Part shown: positions 10,843 to 23,399 of the stretch, one piece after another
Layout: every line of letters begins with the position of its first letter
How positions within the stretch are numbered: position 1 is the stretch's first letter
Source of the DNA: Stichopus chloronotus
Lineage: Eukaryota > Echinodermata > Holothuroidea > Aspidochirotida > Stichopodidae
Reading direction: 5' to 3'
Assembly: GCA_021234535.1 (NCBI GenBank)
Contig: CM037837.1
Location: 1,178,001-1,242,000 of the forward strand
DNA length: 64,000 nucleotides
Notes under the pieces: model-generated
Databases searched by the model: none
What the model saw: the letters and a program-made list of their open reading frames with translations, nothing else
What the model was told of the DNA's origin: nothing
Translations under genes and position numbers: made by a program

Positions 10843-13322
10843 AACTGCCATGTGATTACAAAGGAATTTCATTGAAACCAAAAAAGGAGGGCTGGACATG
10901 AAAATACTGTCATTTTGATTGTAACATCAGACTTAAGTGAAACCTCTCTATAGCCTGTACAGCAGATTAAGGTGTGCTTCGTAAAATAACAAGTTAGATA
11001 AAACTCACCTTGCTCCTTATTTCCAGACATTTTCTAGGGGATTTTTTTTTTGTCCAAATATATAAACCTAAAACTTTCACATGGTTTCCTTATTTATGGA
11101 TGACTCACTTAACTTGTCTCTACACAACACACACTTTCATCTTCAATGTCAAGAGAGTACTGGTGTTAAACCTTTTAACACCATCTCTAGTTTTCATTTG
11201 GACTGAGAATGGACTAAGGGCTCCTTCCCGTTCTGCTATCCTGATTATCTTGGAGCGGTGGTTGAAAACGATTCCTACCCATGAGTATCATTTGCTGTGC
11301 TGAGGCAGGTAAGTTAGGAGAGAAGTAAATGACTGACACTTTTTTTGAGCGAAACAAAATCACTTTACACAAGCTCTGTTAAAAGTATTTCAAAAAAAGT
11401 TAACTATAACAGCCAAGGGAGATGGAAAAAAGTTATGATCTTCATTAGACAGAATAAAACAAGTTTCTGTCATGTTTTACCATCTAAGTGGAGTGTAACC
11501 ATCCACTGGTAAGTATTGTACCAAGAACTTTTTTTGCAAAAAACAGCCTCCCCAATTGCAGGAAATAGCATTTCTCAGCTGGCCTCGTTTAAGGCATCTA
11601 GACAGTCTTTATTTGAGATCTGGTGTTTGAATAGCTCACTCTTTCAAAAAATAAAAGTGATATGATAGGTTGTATATAAAATCATTTGCCCAATTTTTTT
11701 TTGGGGGGGGCTAGCCAAACATTTTTGGAGAGGTGAAGCTTCCTAGGCCGCTGTCCCTCCCCCATAGGACCTACACCTGCCTTGCACCCTAACCAGGCTG
11801 CCTTCTGCATATGCATAGTCCTCTCTCTTCAGACATCTCAACATTGAAACAGTAAACCAATAAAGAAAACAACCCTTTAAAAACCTTTTCTACCACATGC
11901 AAATTTGCATGTCTTCATGACCTCCTTTCCCTTTTCTGAGTACAAAAAATACCAAATTCACAAAAAAATGCAAACTGTTGTGTCTCAGTTTTAGTGTAAT
12001 CTCCCAGGATGCTTTTCAAAACATCTCACTAAGAAAAACCACAGCTCTGGGGAAAACTATTGCTTTTCTGTGTATACTTTCATCAGGCCTGCAAGTTCTA
12101 AATACCCCCCTTCCAATGTTAGAGTTTAGGAACAGCCTCTGATGTAATTATTACCATGATCTGGCGTTTCAATACCTCCAAATTAATTTTTCGAAGTTTA
12201 ATCAAACTCGTATCAAGTTTTATCATTTGCAGATTCTTGTACAGTGCTGATTGCATTTTAAAGGGGTATACCCTTCACACTCCATGCAACTGATGTTGCC
12301 TTGAAGTGAAAATAAGAAAGATGAATAATAATTACATAATTCAACTTGAAGAGTGGAGAAGGGGCTTGTATGAAATGATACCAGGTACTGATGCCAGGAG
12401 TTTCTTTTCCCCTTGTGGTCCCTTTCACACAACTTTCTGGCTGTCTTGTTACTATACAAATGCACATACCCAATCTGATTGAAGATTGAAGAAGGTAGTC
12501 CCACATTACAACAAAACTTATTACTGTTCTTTTCATTTTGTATTCTTACAGTTTTAGTTTTTTTTAAACATTTACTTTGAACGTAGCAGTCTGTTCTACA
12601 GGTAGTTCATAAGTAGCTCAGTTGAACCTATTGCAGTCTGATGTGTACAGCATCTAAGCACTCTACGGAAAGCGAACAGCTATTGCTGAATTATGCCATT
12701 CATCTTTTGCTATTTTTTTTTTAATTTCAACCTGCAACGAATACAACCCCCAGGTCCCCCTCCCTTACTTTAAGAATAAATATCAATTACATTCAAATGC
12801 TGTGTGCATGCATCAAACATTTACAGGTAGAGTATGTGGGTCAGGTAGATTGAGCAGTGATTAAATCTAAATTGAAGAGATCGAATCTCATCACCTTCCA
12901 GCGCAAGTCCTAACATTACATCAGGCCTTTAATATTCAATTTTGATTGCCAAGTCAATTACATTTTACAGTCTCTTTAAGAGTAATTTACAGGGAACCCT
13001 GCGCTATGTACTGGGTAGTCATAAAGGAATATTGTCCAATGTAATTCTTGTACCAGAGTTCTGGAATATTTGGGTCATCACGCTATGACATTGACGTGGA
13101 AATATTAATATGGTTCTGGCGTTTGCACACGATACATACGGATTCATAAGGAGCGATCATGGCAAACATATCTGGAACATTGGTTAAGTTCCTGACAGCA
13201 AAGCAAACTTTTCCAAACAAGAAGAACACAACAAATAATGAGTTTGCAGGGGTCCAGTGAACATGCAGACCTGTACAGAGGGCTACTAAACTAGAATTAT
13301 GATCTTAGAAATGTTATCTTAA

Positions 13323-13873
13323 AGGGGAAATCAGGGTTTGACTGAGAAAATTCACCTTGAATTGATTTTTCTTTCTAAACTGATTGTTCACTGAAATATA
13401 GAGATGTTGGAGAGGTGCTTGAAGGTAGGAGAAACGGTAATTATTGCGTTAATTACTGTTGAATGAGAACTCTTAATATTTACCAGGTTCAAAAAATAAA
13501 CGTTCATGTACAAGACAAGAGAGCCTCCTCTACACAATGACCAATCACAGCGTAAGACTGAGATGACGTTATATGAATAAACATAACCGAATATTTATGG
13601 TTCCAATGTTGTTCGTGCATTGTGCCATGATAAGTAAACAAGAGTTTAGTGATAGTTGATGATACATACAGAACACGGAGGCTACGTATGAAACTGTTCA
13701 GCCACACATCCTCATACCTTGAAAAGGTGATAGTATTGAATTTGACTCATTTCTCCAAATTGTCCAACTGTTTTGAGATAATCTTGATCCTATTTGTAAG
13801 TTATAACTCACTGTACGATACCAGTGGGGAATTGTAGTGAAATAAATTGTGAAAATAAACCCTGATTTCCCCT
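13323..13873. mobile_element. TTAA-type MITE, family B
   Basis: The 551-bp element is flanked by TTAA on both sides (13319-13322 and 13874-13877). Its 17-bp terminal inverted repeats are perfect: AGGGGAAATCAGGGTTT at the left and its reverse complement at the right. There is no transposase; ORFs inside are short and non-coding in character. Exact TTAA duplication and AGGGG ends point to a piggyBac-like mobiliser. Confidence 0.8.
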
Positions 13874-14007
13874 TTAACAGGCACAGGGAAAGGCTACTAG
13901 GCCAGAATGGTGAGGTGGAAATCCTGGAGTCACACAAGCTGGTGATGCAGTTAGAATGGATAAGGGTCATGTGACATGCAATGTAAAAAAAAAAAACTGG
14001 CTTTCAA

Positions 14008-14560
14008 GCTTGTGTGACATGAAAATGATACTTATTAGCATATTGGCTGTATTTTTCAAGTGTTGACAATAGCTAGAAATTCCATCAAAATCCATCGAAT
14101 GTTGATGATTTTACAGACAACTTTCTGTTTTATACTGCACGTGCATCATGAATAAACATTAAATGGGTAAGGTTACAATTCATGAGACAAGAACATGATG
14201 AGTCTTAATACGGTTAACCTTTGTTTACTTAACCTTTATTTGAAGGACAATTGAGAATTTTACAAGTCCCCCACCCCTGAGATTTTTGTTTTGGATGCAC
14301 GTACTTCCTTCTTTACAAGTATTGGTATCACTAATTACCAAAGTGAAAATGCAGTAATTAAGTGAGGACTATACCAACATTGTGCAACACTCCATGTCAT
14401 CATACTGCAGTTGCACTTCCATCAAACTTTAAAAAGAGATATATCTCAAAAACCTTTAATGGAAAGAAACAGAGTTCCAATGGGATTTCATTCAGGATTT
14501 CACTATGTACCTTTTGAGTGAAGCCAGGTCTTTTCTATGTGCATGTCACACAACCTTAAG
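14008..14560 (+). repeat. Dispersed repeat family R, copy 1
   Basis: It starts around TGTGACATGAAAATGA and carries GATGATTTTACAG, GCATCATGAATAAACA, TTAACCTTTATTT, AGGACAATTGAGAATTTTA, GGTATCACT and ATCAAACTTT blocks in a fixed order, ending near GTGAAGCC. The same order recurs at 27782, 29285 and 35828, with a 5' fragment at 30010. No ORF or clear terminal repeat is seen; class unknown. Confidence 0.6.
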
Positions 14561-14599
14561 AGCAGGCATGGATGCACTGTTTGAACAGATAACCTTTCC

Positions 14600-14770
14600 T
14601 GTTAATATTCCATCATTTTCTTACATTTGATACCAATCTGGAAAATAACACCTATGTCACATCCCTTTCAGGAGTAAAAATACAGTGCTAATTACAAAAG
14701 AATGAACAGTGATATGTTTTTTTTTCCGGTAAAAAGTTAGCGGAACTGGACCCTGTGGTAAATTTATCCT
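14600..14770 (+). repeat. Dispersed repeat, paired with 51245-51415
   Basis: Blocks ACATTTGATACCAATCTGGA, a GTGCTAATT segment, AAAAAGTTAGC, and ATTGG- or CTGGA-like sequence followed by GTGGTAAAT align with 51245-51415 in the same order. The class is not identified. Confidence 0.45.
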
Positions 14771-15026
14771 CCAAAATTAATCCTTCAGGACATGCCAAAT
14801 TTTCAGTTGTCTTTGAAATTAATGTTACAAAAAAAAAACAAAGAATAGCATGATGCACATCATGTGAGTCCTTGACCCATTCATGTCACAACTTTTGCAT
14901 ACTTAGTTCATGTTTATGCATGATGCAAGTGAAAAGCAGAAGTCTGTTGTAAAATGGTCAATATTTGATGAATTTTGACAGCATTTGTGACTATTTTTTA
15001 TGTGTTTAATGATTACTACAATGAAT

Positions 15027-15300
15027 TCCCCACAACTCACTGGTGTGGGTATTCATGAGTGACTATATACTTACCCCTTGGTTTACTAAAGTATACATTT
15101 AGCCTTGGTCTGAATGTCCTCAAAATCAATTCTAGCACCACGCCCTCTAAGATCTACAAGGCAAACGAGGGTCTATAAGGCAAACAAGGGCAGGCTAGAC
15201 CTTAAAGGGGAGGTGCTAGAATTGATTTCAAGGACATTGCGAGCAAGGCTAAATGCATGCATTAGTGAAGCAAGAGGTAAGTATATGTCTATGATGGGAA
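15027..15300. mobile_element. DIRS-derived MITE with joined termini
   Basis: It opens with CCCCACAACTCACTGGTG and the GTATTCATGAGTGAC block, then an inverted-repeat arm (CTTACCCCTTG through CTAGCACCACGCCCTCTAAG). Only about 50 bp later it runs into the opposite arm (CTTAAAGGGGAGGTGCTAG through GCAAGAGGTAAGTATATGTC). The whole is a 274-bp palindrome made of the two ends of a DIRS-like element with the coding interior removed. Confidence 0.75.
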
Positions 15301-16961
15301 TACTACAATATGTCATTTTCATGTCACTTTGACCCCCCACAGGCAATGGATGGTGCTAGCTAGCTAAAGATGGCCAGGTACTCTTAACAGCAACGTGATG
15401 GTGACAATGCAGGGCTGTCAGTTTGAAACTTGGGCAGCTGCTCTTGAAATCCCAATGAATTACCAGCCCAAGCAAGTGCAATTAATGATGGCTCATCAGT
15501 AAAAACATGTTTATAGTACATGCACATTTGCCACTGTTTTTCTCCTCCCAATTACAACTGTGTTACCTATAGTCCTATAAAAAACCCTCAAATTTTGAGC
15601 AGTTTCGCTACGAGATGTACCAATTTAACAAGAACTTCTGGGAGCTTCATGTGATAGACCCCCACCATGGGCTTGGAACTGGACCCCACACGGAACTCTT
15701 CGGCAGGCCCCTTGTAACCCCAAATCTACTGTCCGATCACTTAGCGAATGCCTCTGGCACATTCTGCTTCCATCCAGGTTTGACGAAAAGCCGGCAGGAA
15801 CCCTGGAAGTTTGAATGTCAAGTGGCAAACAGAATAATGCTAGCTATAGGCTAGTATGGTCAGTACTTCAAACTGTACGCCAGCATTCTAACAGAATCAT
15901 CGTGTAGTTGTTGCCACAAAAGTTGCGGGTTCCTGGTGGCTCCAGAACTGTCAAGTGCTGACAGTAGTACTTCCATTTTTACTCTCTATCAGATTAAATT
16001 ATCAATGATCCTAGTACCATAGATATCATTCCGTATTGACTGTATAATGACACTTGTGGGCCAGGACTCGACATGAAGTGCATTGTCTACAATGGTCTAC
16101 GTAGTGCTAACCGAACTAGTTTGTCGGCTGATGTGTTGGACTACAAAAAGGAGCTACAGCGGCATGCTGTGGAAACATGTTGCTATAGAATGGTTATATT
16201 TTTTCTCATTGTTTTTTAGGCTTCTTTTTTTTGTTTTTGTCTAATTGGTGTGTATAGTTGTTGCAGTACTACTGTAGTTTAAACAGTCCACATAAGTCAA
16301 TGTTGTGTGAAAGGATTATAGTGGTGCCAGCATTCGAAGGACACACATAAAAAAAAAAAAATACAATTTTTGTTCATCTCTTTTATCAATGCATGTTGGT
16401 GTGTTGAATGTTCTATAATTTGTTGATAAATGGAGTGCACTGTCTACTTTGAACAAACATGCATTTTTCTGAATTGCAGCTTTTGGTCAATTTTCATGAC
16501 AAAAAGATGCAATGTCAACATCACAATATGCAACAGGGCTTTAATTCTTTGTTCTTAAAAAAATATCAAAAGTTGATCATAATAAATTCAGAGCAGAAGA
16601 CAAACAACCATGCACTACATCTCCAGTTATCAAGCTGTTACGAGGTGTTGGCCTCGCCTTTCATCAAATTATTGCACACAGAATGGGCAGAGTAAATACA
16701 TTCCACTCAAAACCATAAGTCATGACAGGTGAGAATGTGAGTGATTATGTTCAGTTTGTTGCACTGCACTGCACACTTTACTGTCACGATGAGCTGCTCT
16801 TTATCACACCGTATATGGGGGACACTATATGCTGTGCCGTAGAGCACTTTGTCGTAGGATACTGTCACGGGTTGTATTGAAACTGCAGAACTTCGTAACG
16901 TGCGTATGCTACGTGCGACGCTATCATGTGGTTAACTTAAGTCGGATTAATATCGGTTATC

Positions 16962-17213
16962 CTCTGCTCGGTTTACTGATTCATTCCCAACTGAGAGGCG
17001 AAAGACTGGAAGATAAACCCTCATCCTGCTGAATGGGACGTCAAATGGCGGTCCCTGGAAAATAGACTGACTCTCAACTTGGATTGACTCTGCTCGGTTT
17101 ACTGATTCATTCCCAACTGAGAGGCGAAAGACTGGAAGATAAACCCTCATCCTGTTGAATGGGACGTCAAATGGCGGTCCCTGGAAAACAGACTTACTCT
17201 CAACTTGGATTGA
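16962..17213. repeat. 126-bp tandem duplication
   Basis: Two copies of a 126-bp unit start at 16962 and 17088 (both CTCTGCTCGGTTTACTGATT). They differ at only a few positions, for example CTGCTGAAT against CTGTTGAAT, so the duplication is recent. The unit length is a multiple of three, so a minus-strand frame stays open through both (91 codons, 16947-17222, with a 42-residue repeat). I see no splice sites or known domain that would make it coding. Confidence 0.8.
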
Positions 17214-19912
17214 CTCTGTCACCTATAGCTTTGTATATTCTGAACACTTGTTGAAAAGATCATGCGAATCTCATCGGTGCATTTTGTCACGATCAACATG
17301 GTGTAGGGTCCTTGATGGACTTCCTGATCCTGAAAACCATTAAACTGCTTGAACTAAATGAACCAAGCTGTTCTTTAGTGCACTGCATGGGACTGTGATA
17401 AACAGTAAATGTATTGAAGTACTGCAGATTAACAAACTGTGAGCTGTATTGCACTTGACTGTTGTTCAACACCATATGCATGCATTACCCGTGTTATGCT
17501 ATATTGGAATGTACTTTATCAGGAAAGAAAAAGATTTTGATAATACTCCCAGATAGAGGCAATGATGAATATGGTGCTCAATCATAGTAGTAGACTTTAT
17601 ATGAATATTGGTGCTCACTTAGTTGATATTGACAAGTTTGTGAGGCTTTTGAAGGGTACAAACACATGACGATGCTTATAATTGGCATAGTTAGTCACAT
17701 TCCACATCCAATGTACAGTTAAGAAAACTGAAAACTATTAAATTTCTGTCTGTGACTTGTACTTGCTGTCTGCATACATTGGCACTTGATGTAAAAAAAA
17801 AAAAGTGTCTGGTCACAAATTTCAAAAACAAATTCAATTGTTTGATGCTCACTCATTAATGTTGCATTTGTATGTGACACATGGGGATCCTCTTAGATTG
17901 ACCATTTGTCATGTGCAGGAAACTTGGTCAGTAAAGGAAACTCTAAGTGACTTTCATGAATCAACACAATATGCCTCTTTAAGGTTACTAGGTAGTGATG
18001 TCTGGCATGGTAATAGAAGGTACAGCAGTTGAGTAGAGAGTGGAGTCAAATTAAGGTGCAAAATCTTATTCATAATAATTACATTGATGCTACATGATGC
18101 TTCAGAGTAATATGTGCTGCTCAACAACAATAGTCTAATGTAATGTACATGTTATGTGACTCACTGTACATACTGTGATGTATTGGGTGACAGCATCCTT
18201 GCTGCACTGTTACAAACTGAAATAATACAGCGCACTGTACATGCACTTTACTACGTGTGCACCACACGTCTTCGTAATGAATTTTTAGCAGAGTTTAAAC
18301 ACAAACACACATACACCCACACACATGTGCACACCCATGTCTGCATGTACATTTACAAAAAAACAAATTTATTGATTCTAACATGACGGATGATGCCTTA
18401 ATTATCACAACGTTTCCTTAAATATATCAATCACGAGAGCAAAGGAATAGCTTGTAAAAGGTTTCACTGCTACAGTATGAAGTGCAATTTCATATAATAT
18501 CAAATACTCTTTTACCCCAAGATTCTAACTTCATTATTTTCGTCGGTCGGTTCGGATTCTTTCTTCTTTTTTTTTTGTTAAACTCAATTAAATTCCAAAT
18601 GAATAGTCAATTGGATTCACCTGAAATCAGCAGCTACAGTTACCTAGAATTTGTAATCCTACAGTACATCTAGAGCCAATTCGTCCCACAAATTTGAATT
18701 ATGGTCTCTAAATTTGCTAAACTGGGAAGCCAAATGATGAGAATTTTAACTGGCTGATATTTCCCTGCACAAATAAATATGCCAAGAGAAAAAAAAAACA
18801 GCAAAATTGAGTATTCTTGTGTTTTTTTCACAATTTAATTTGGTTTCTCATCCAAAATTAGCAATTTCTACCTTCTTTGAGATTTTTAGGATAGAATTTT
18901 ACTTCACTGTGTTTTGTTTAATGAGTTTAGGCCAGATCGCCTTCAGTGCCATTATGCACATTTACCTGTTTACCTCCATTTTCTGGTGTGTTATCATTTA
19001 ACACAAACTCTTGCCATTTTCCAGTTGCCTCATGGTTACCAAAATGCCATGGAACAGTGACAACTTAGTGCAAGAAGTCTTTGTTTTCTTTGAAACTGAA
19101 GCACTCATTTAACCTTGACACAAGTGAAAAGGTGGATTGAGTATAATGTAGGTTTACCTTAAAAAATTACAGAAATTAAGGTCACAAGATCTCTTAAACT
19201 ATTGCCATGTTTCTTTTGCGAAAGTCAAGGTTATACATGAGAAATTCGAAAAATGTACCAGAAGTTGTGCCTGGGTGACATCACAAATTTCCAAAAGTGT
19301 AATGAACCATTTCAAAAATAGAAGAATTCCTTTAAAAGTACATAACCTCCAAATGGAACATGCTAATTGAGATATGGTTTTCAACAATAAAGAGAGAAAA
19401 GCAGTTCTAATTTTTATGGAATATCAATTGCCTTCAGTGGCCAATCAATACCTTAAATAGAGTTCTGTCAAGGAGCAAACTGTAAAGCACAGACAAAGAA
19501 TACTTAAGGTTTTAGGTAATCCACACAAATGCGCTGAGAGGAGACATCCAGGACACAAAAGGAAATGTGTGGGGGGTCTCAAAGTGAAAGCCAAAGAAAG
19601 GCGATCTCACAGAGAGTGCTGTGCTAGAAATTTTACTCAAGTTTACAATAAGTTAAGTAGGACAGTGCATAAGTGTTTAGTTAGGGTTGGGTATAATGTG
19701 AATATACCTCGTTTCACCTGCAGAACACAGGGCATAAAACCATACCATGCTGGTAAGTGTGAGCAATCACAGCTACTTCTTTCACATCACTCATTAAAAA
19801 TTCCAAACACCCTGTGACTGCATCCCCCCGCGCCCTCCATGTCTGCCACATTCAGTTGACGTGGGATTTACGGCCACAGAGGTAGAGGTCACTACGACGG
19901 TTTCATCCTCAC

Positions 19913-19990
19913 CTGAATCATGTACAGCTGAGCTATCTTATATTCCTCCACCTTCAGGGGCAGCGGGATGCGATACTCTTTGATCAACAT
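19913..19990 (-). CDS. PITPNM: PITPNM/RdgB-type PITP, first coding exon (start codon)
   Basis: The exon begins at ATG (minus strand, 19990-19988) and encodes MLIKEYRIPLPLKVEEYKIA followed by QLYMIQ: 26 codons, then CAG/GTGAGG. PITPNM proteins begin MLIKEYHILLP...DEYQVAQLYMIQ, so start, length and end all match. It forms the first beta strand and start of the PITP domain. The exon ends in phase 0, matching the start of exon 2. This start is chosen because it is the family start and is preceded by AAAA in a 5' leader. Confidence 0.94.
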
Positions 19991-20118
19991 TTTTGGATCC
20001 TTCCACGCGATTTCACCGAAACCAAGATCTCTCTTCGACCACAAAAGCCCACGCACAAAACGTCATTCGAGGTTCATCGTGGGAGAATCAGCATCCGAGA
20101 TCTTCTTCAAAATATAGT
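19991..20118 (-). other. Probable PITPNM 5' UTR part of first coding exon
   Basis: Upstream of the ATG on the minus strand, a pyrimidine tract (TTTTGTCCCCCCCCTCAG) ends at 20119 and looks like a strong acceptor. If used, the coding exon has 128 bp of leader, and a non-coding first exon and the promoter lie further right. The sequence cannot tell which. Confidence 0.45.
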
Positions 20119-20479
20119 CTGAGGGGGGGGACAAAACAAGAAAGGAGCTTGTTAAGAATTGTGCTCTGGACATTTTCCCTTTCTCTTTAAACATTGAACA
20201 GAGAACACAGCTTCTGAATGCACTGCATTGATCTGTTGTTGATAGGTCAGACTGCACGGCCTGTACACTTGGGGAATTACAGAACTGTTAGCTTGAAAAG
20301 TAAACTTGGCCAATAGAGTAGCAGATCATTACACTGCAAGGATCATTAGCACCTGGATGAAATTTAGTAGCAGAATCTTTGAAACTATATTTCTAGCAAA
20401 TGGATGAGCTTGTAAAGTTCCTCTACAAAAGTCTACCAATCATAGTGGCACAGTGACTGATAACATACACGCACACACG

Positions 20480-20568
20480 ATGGCCAGTTGTTAGATCACG
20501 TTCGGCATGGAAATGCACACTGAGGTGAGTACATCGCTGTTAATTCCCAACCCAGTGAGTCTTGAGGT
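20480..20568 (-). mobile_element. DIRS-related MITE subfamily 2, reversed fragment
   Basis: Read on the minus strand, it carries a decayed GTTGTGGGG-type end, a GAATT block, a GTACTCACCTCA-like core, TGCATTTC and TGGCCA. The same order of blocks is seen at 53023 and 37898. Confidence 0.4.
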
Positions 20569-21946
20569 AGACTTCTGTACATAAATTTGAAGGGACATTT
20601 ACCAGCATCATGCACCTTGGCTTTCTGAAAATACAGTACCAAACCTTACCTACCTCATATGAGTAACTGACTTACCTGTCTCAGCACAACTTCTATATTC
20701 CCATTTAATGGGTCACCAGTATTAGCAGCATTACAATAGACAAGCTACTGGTACAGTCACACTGAAATATGTCCGTGCTGAGTGAAGCTCCACTTCAAGG
20801 CTGCAACTAAAGTATACAAACTTTTTTCACGATGAACTTAGGTTTCCTGGTAAGCCGATGATCAAGAATCTATACCAAAGTTGGTTGTCACCAAATCAAG
20901 GATCTGTGGTCTTTCATACCAGAGAGCCACAAGTTTTGACGATCATCCTACAGCAGCCGGTGACAGTCATGGTTTAAACGTACGTTATGACTAGTCTGTC
21001 AAAATACTGATGACACTTACAGTAACTGTGCACTTGTCAGCCCTGAGTGAAGGAAGTTATAGCAAAGTGAAAAAGGTGATGACCTTCTACGTTTCCTCTG
21101 TATGGAGAATGCTGGCGGCACGGCTTTGGAAGCGGTGGAATGATGTGACATGACCTATACTAAAGCCTCACAACTTAGCTGTTAGTTGGTACAGCCCGCC
21201 ACACAATAGCAATGGGTAATCCACAAACAATACTGCAGCAACCGACATGTAGATTGAAGTTCACATGTATAAAGTTTGAAAATTTGTAGTGAGAAAAAAT
21301 CACACAGTTGAATCGCACACAGTGGATATGAAGAAACACACTTCTCACCTGGCTTTTTGCAGTACCACAGAAGAGTCTTAATCCACAGCTTTTTGGACCT
21401 CACTTGCTAAAAACCAGTGTACTAAATATACCAAGCCAATTGTAAACATTCCTTCTACCTTCAATATGAGCTGGCATTACTAAAAATCCTTTCCAGCAAC
21501 AGAGAGAAAGTGGAAACTATAGATCTTTAGACCAAGAAAGACTAAGATAGCAGTCAGACACAACGTTTCCACGAGCTGCATGCATGCATGGTTCGTACTT
21601 ACTACATATTCATCATCAGAAATCCAGTTCAAAAGGTGGTCGATATACCACACTTTTCATGAAAAGCATTTAACTATCTATTTTGCTTTTAAATTCTTAC
21701 AAAGAACGCAGGCTTTCAAACAAATTCAAGCTAGTGAAAGATATTGATCAAGTCAAAGTTTTACTGTAAAATGAGAGACGTGATGGATGGAGTGGGTATA
21801 TTATGCAGAGCAAGATGGACATGGGATATTGGGGTTCATATAGTCTTTAGCAATTTGGACAATGGACAATGGTTGCAGCAATGTGAATTTATTGCATTGT
21901 GTGTGAAGATTCTCAAGAATCAAAAAGCGACCTGTGCAGAGCTGTG

Positions 21947-22042
21947 CAGGCAAACGAAGGTCGAGCTAACTTCGGGGACATTTAGAGCAAGGCTAAATGT
22001 ATGCATTAGTGAAGCAAGGGTAAATATACATCCATTGTGAGA
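21947..22042 (+). mobile_element. DIRS right-terminus relic
   Basis: It matches the right end of the DIRS element at 47220-47341: AGGCAAACGAAGG, CGAGCTA, then GGACATTTAGAGCAAGGCTA, ATGCATTAGTGAAGCAAGGG and a decayed TAAATATACATCC end. About 30 bp of the arm (the region of the CTTAGAGGG motif) is deleted. No matching left end is nearby. Confidence 0.6.
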
Positions 22043-22849
22043 ACAGAGAATTACTCCATACTTTTTGCACTGTGAATATAGCTGTGAAAATCTGGTGACA
22101 TGTAACAAACATATCACAGATTTAAAAATGACAGTATGGCAAACTATTTCTATGATGGCTGTTTTTTCTACAGGCAGTTCGTTTATCCACGGTGAATATA
22201 GGATGCACAATTGATCGCTTTGTGCAAACACATCTACATATAGCCTGTCCTTGATTAACAGAAAAGATTATGGCAGTAAAACTTTTCAGATATGTATGAG
22301 AGTTGACTATATACAGTCTTTTTTCCTGTCACAATTCCATTTCTTGAATTGGCACTTCCATGTACAGACTATACAGTAAATATTGTACTTCTAATGTTTG
22401 ATGATGTACAGTATTACAGGTATGGGGAATATTGTTTCTTTATCTACAACAAATTGCTACAGTTGATCCTGACGTGGACCTATTAACTTGAATTTCATAA
22501 TTAACTCAAGCAAAGATTAACAAAAACATGGTCACAATGGTGGCTAATGCAGCTTTTACTCTATGTCCCTGGCTACCATGGCAGCCATGTGAAACATCAC
22601 AGGACATAATAGGCAAACGTGACAGGCTGCGGGATTGCAGCGGATGTCACCGTCAAAAATTTGGCAACGATAGCCACGGTGCACGATGGATACCGAGTAC
22701 ATGTAATAAAATGGAGTGAGTTCAACAAAGGGTGAGAGTCTGCAAGGGACGTCATCTTGACATATATTTTACGATTTTGTACAGCCTCAGTGCAATTCAA
22801 CTCATTCCAGGTATTCACGATTTAATGGCAGATACCTCAAATGAAAATG

Positions 22850-23060
22850 GAGATTTAAAATATATTGAAATATATGCCTTGAATACATTTTGATATATCC
22901 AAAATTTGAACTGAAGATAACTTTAATTCAGGATATCCAAAACTGATCGTCAGATGTTAAGAAAACAATTATAGATATCTTGAAATAAAGTAAAGATCAA
23001 TTTCAAATACTAGACGAATTAGAGATATCCAAAATTAAATTAAGTGATGTACAAAACAGC
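22850..23060. repeat. AT-rich minisatellite with AGATATCCAAAATT motif
   Basis: Degenerate units share (A/T)GATATCCAAAATT and AATTxAAAT blocks, most clearly near 22896, 22931, 23026 and 23065, at intervals of roughly 35-45 bp. The core contains the palindrome GATATC. Confidence 0.5.
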
Positions 23061-23399
23061 ATTAGAGATATCCAAAATTCAAATTAGGGCTATTGATAAA
23101 TCCAAGCTGCAGGTGAAAAGTATGCCTAAAGGCTTTAGGCACCATCAAATGATGTTCAATTTCAGCTGCTAAGCTCTGTCAGTAGTAGTGTTCTCTTATT
23201 TGTCAAAAGTGAGACCATACCACAAACCAGAGATGCACGTACTTCAAAAGCATGAAACTTTTAAGAATCACTAAAATTTGGAGTATGTGGTTGAACACTA
23301 TCTAACATAATGAAGCAATGCATCACCAACTGACTCTTTTTAAGGGAAACATACAGGTGTCCATGAAGTATTACACAGATGCGATGTTTCAGGTGAAAA

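Larger units (their letters stand above)
9904..19912. other. PITPNM intron 1 (10 kb) with repeats
   Basis: This is the intron between coding exons 1 and 2. It contains a HINE-like fragment (10497-10842), a TTAA MITE (13323-13873), copies of two dispersed repeats (14008-14560, 14600-14770), a DIRS-type MITE (15027-15300) and a 126-bp tandem duplication (16962-17213). A GC-richer stretch at about 15615-15854 is open on both strands (79 and 67 codons) but I recognise nothing in it. The stretch 17800-19800 shows nothing beyond CA-rich tracts near 18300. Confidence 0.65.

Noticed and set aside
12258..12536. Two overlapping minus ORFs of 92-93 codons
   Set aside because: Two frames open in the same stretch with similar composition and neither has splice support; treated as chance.
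15615..15854. GC-richer region with ORFs on both strands
   Set aside because: It looked like a gene remnant, but neither translation resembles a family I know and no splice sites flank it.
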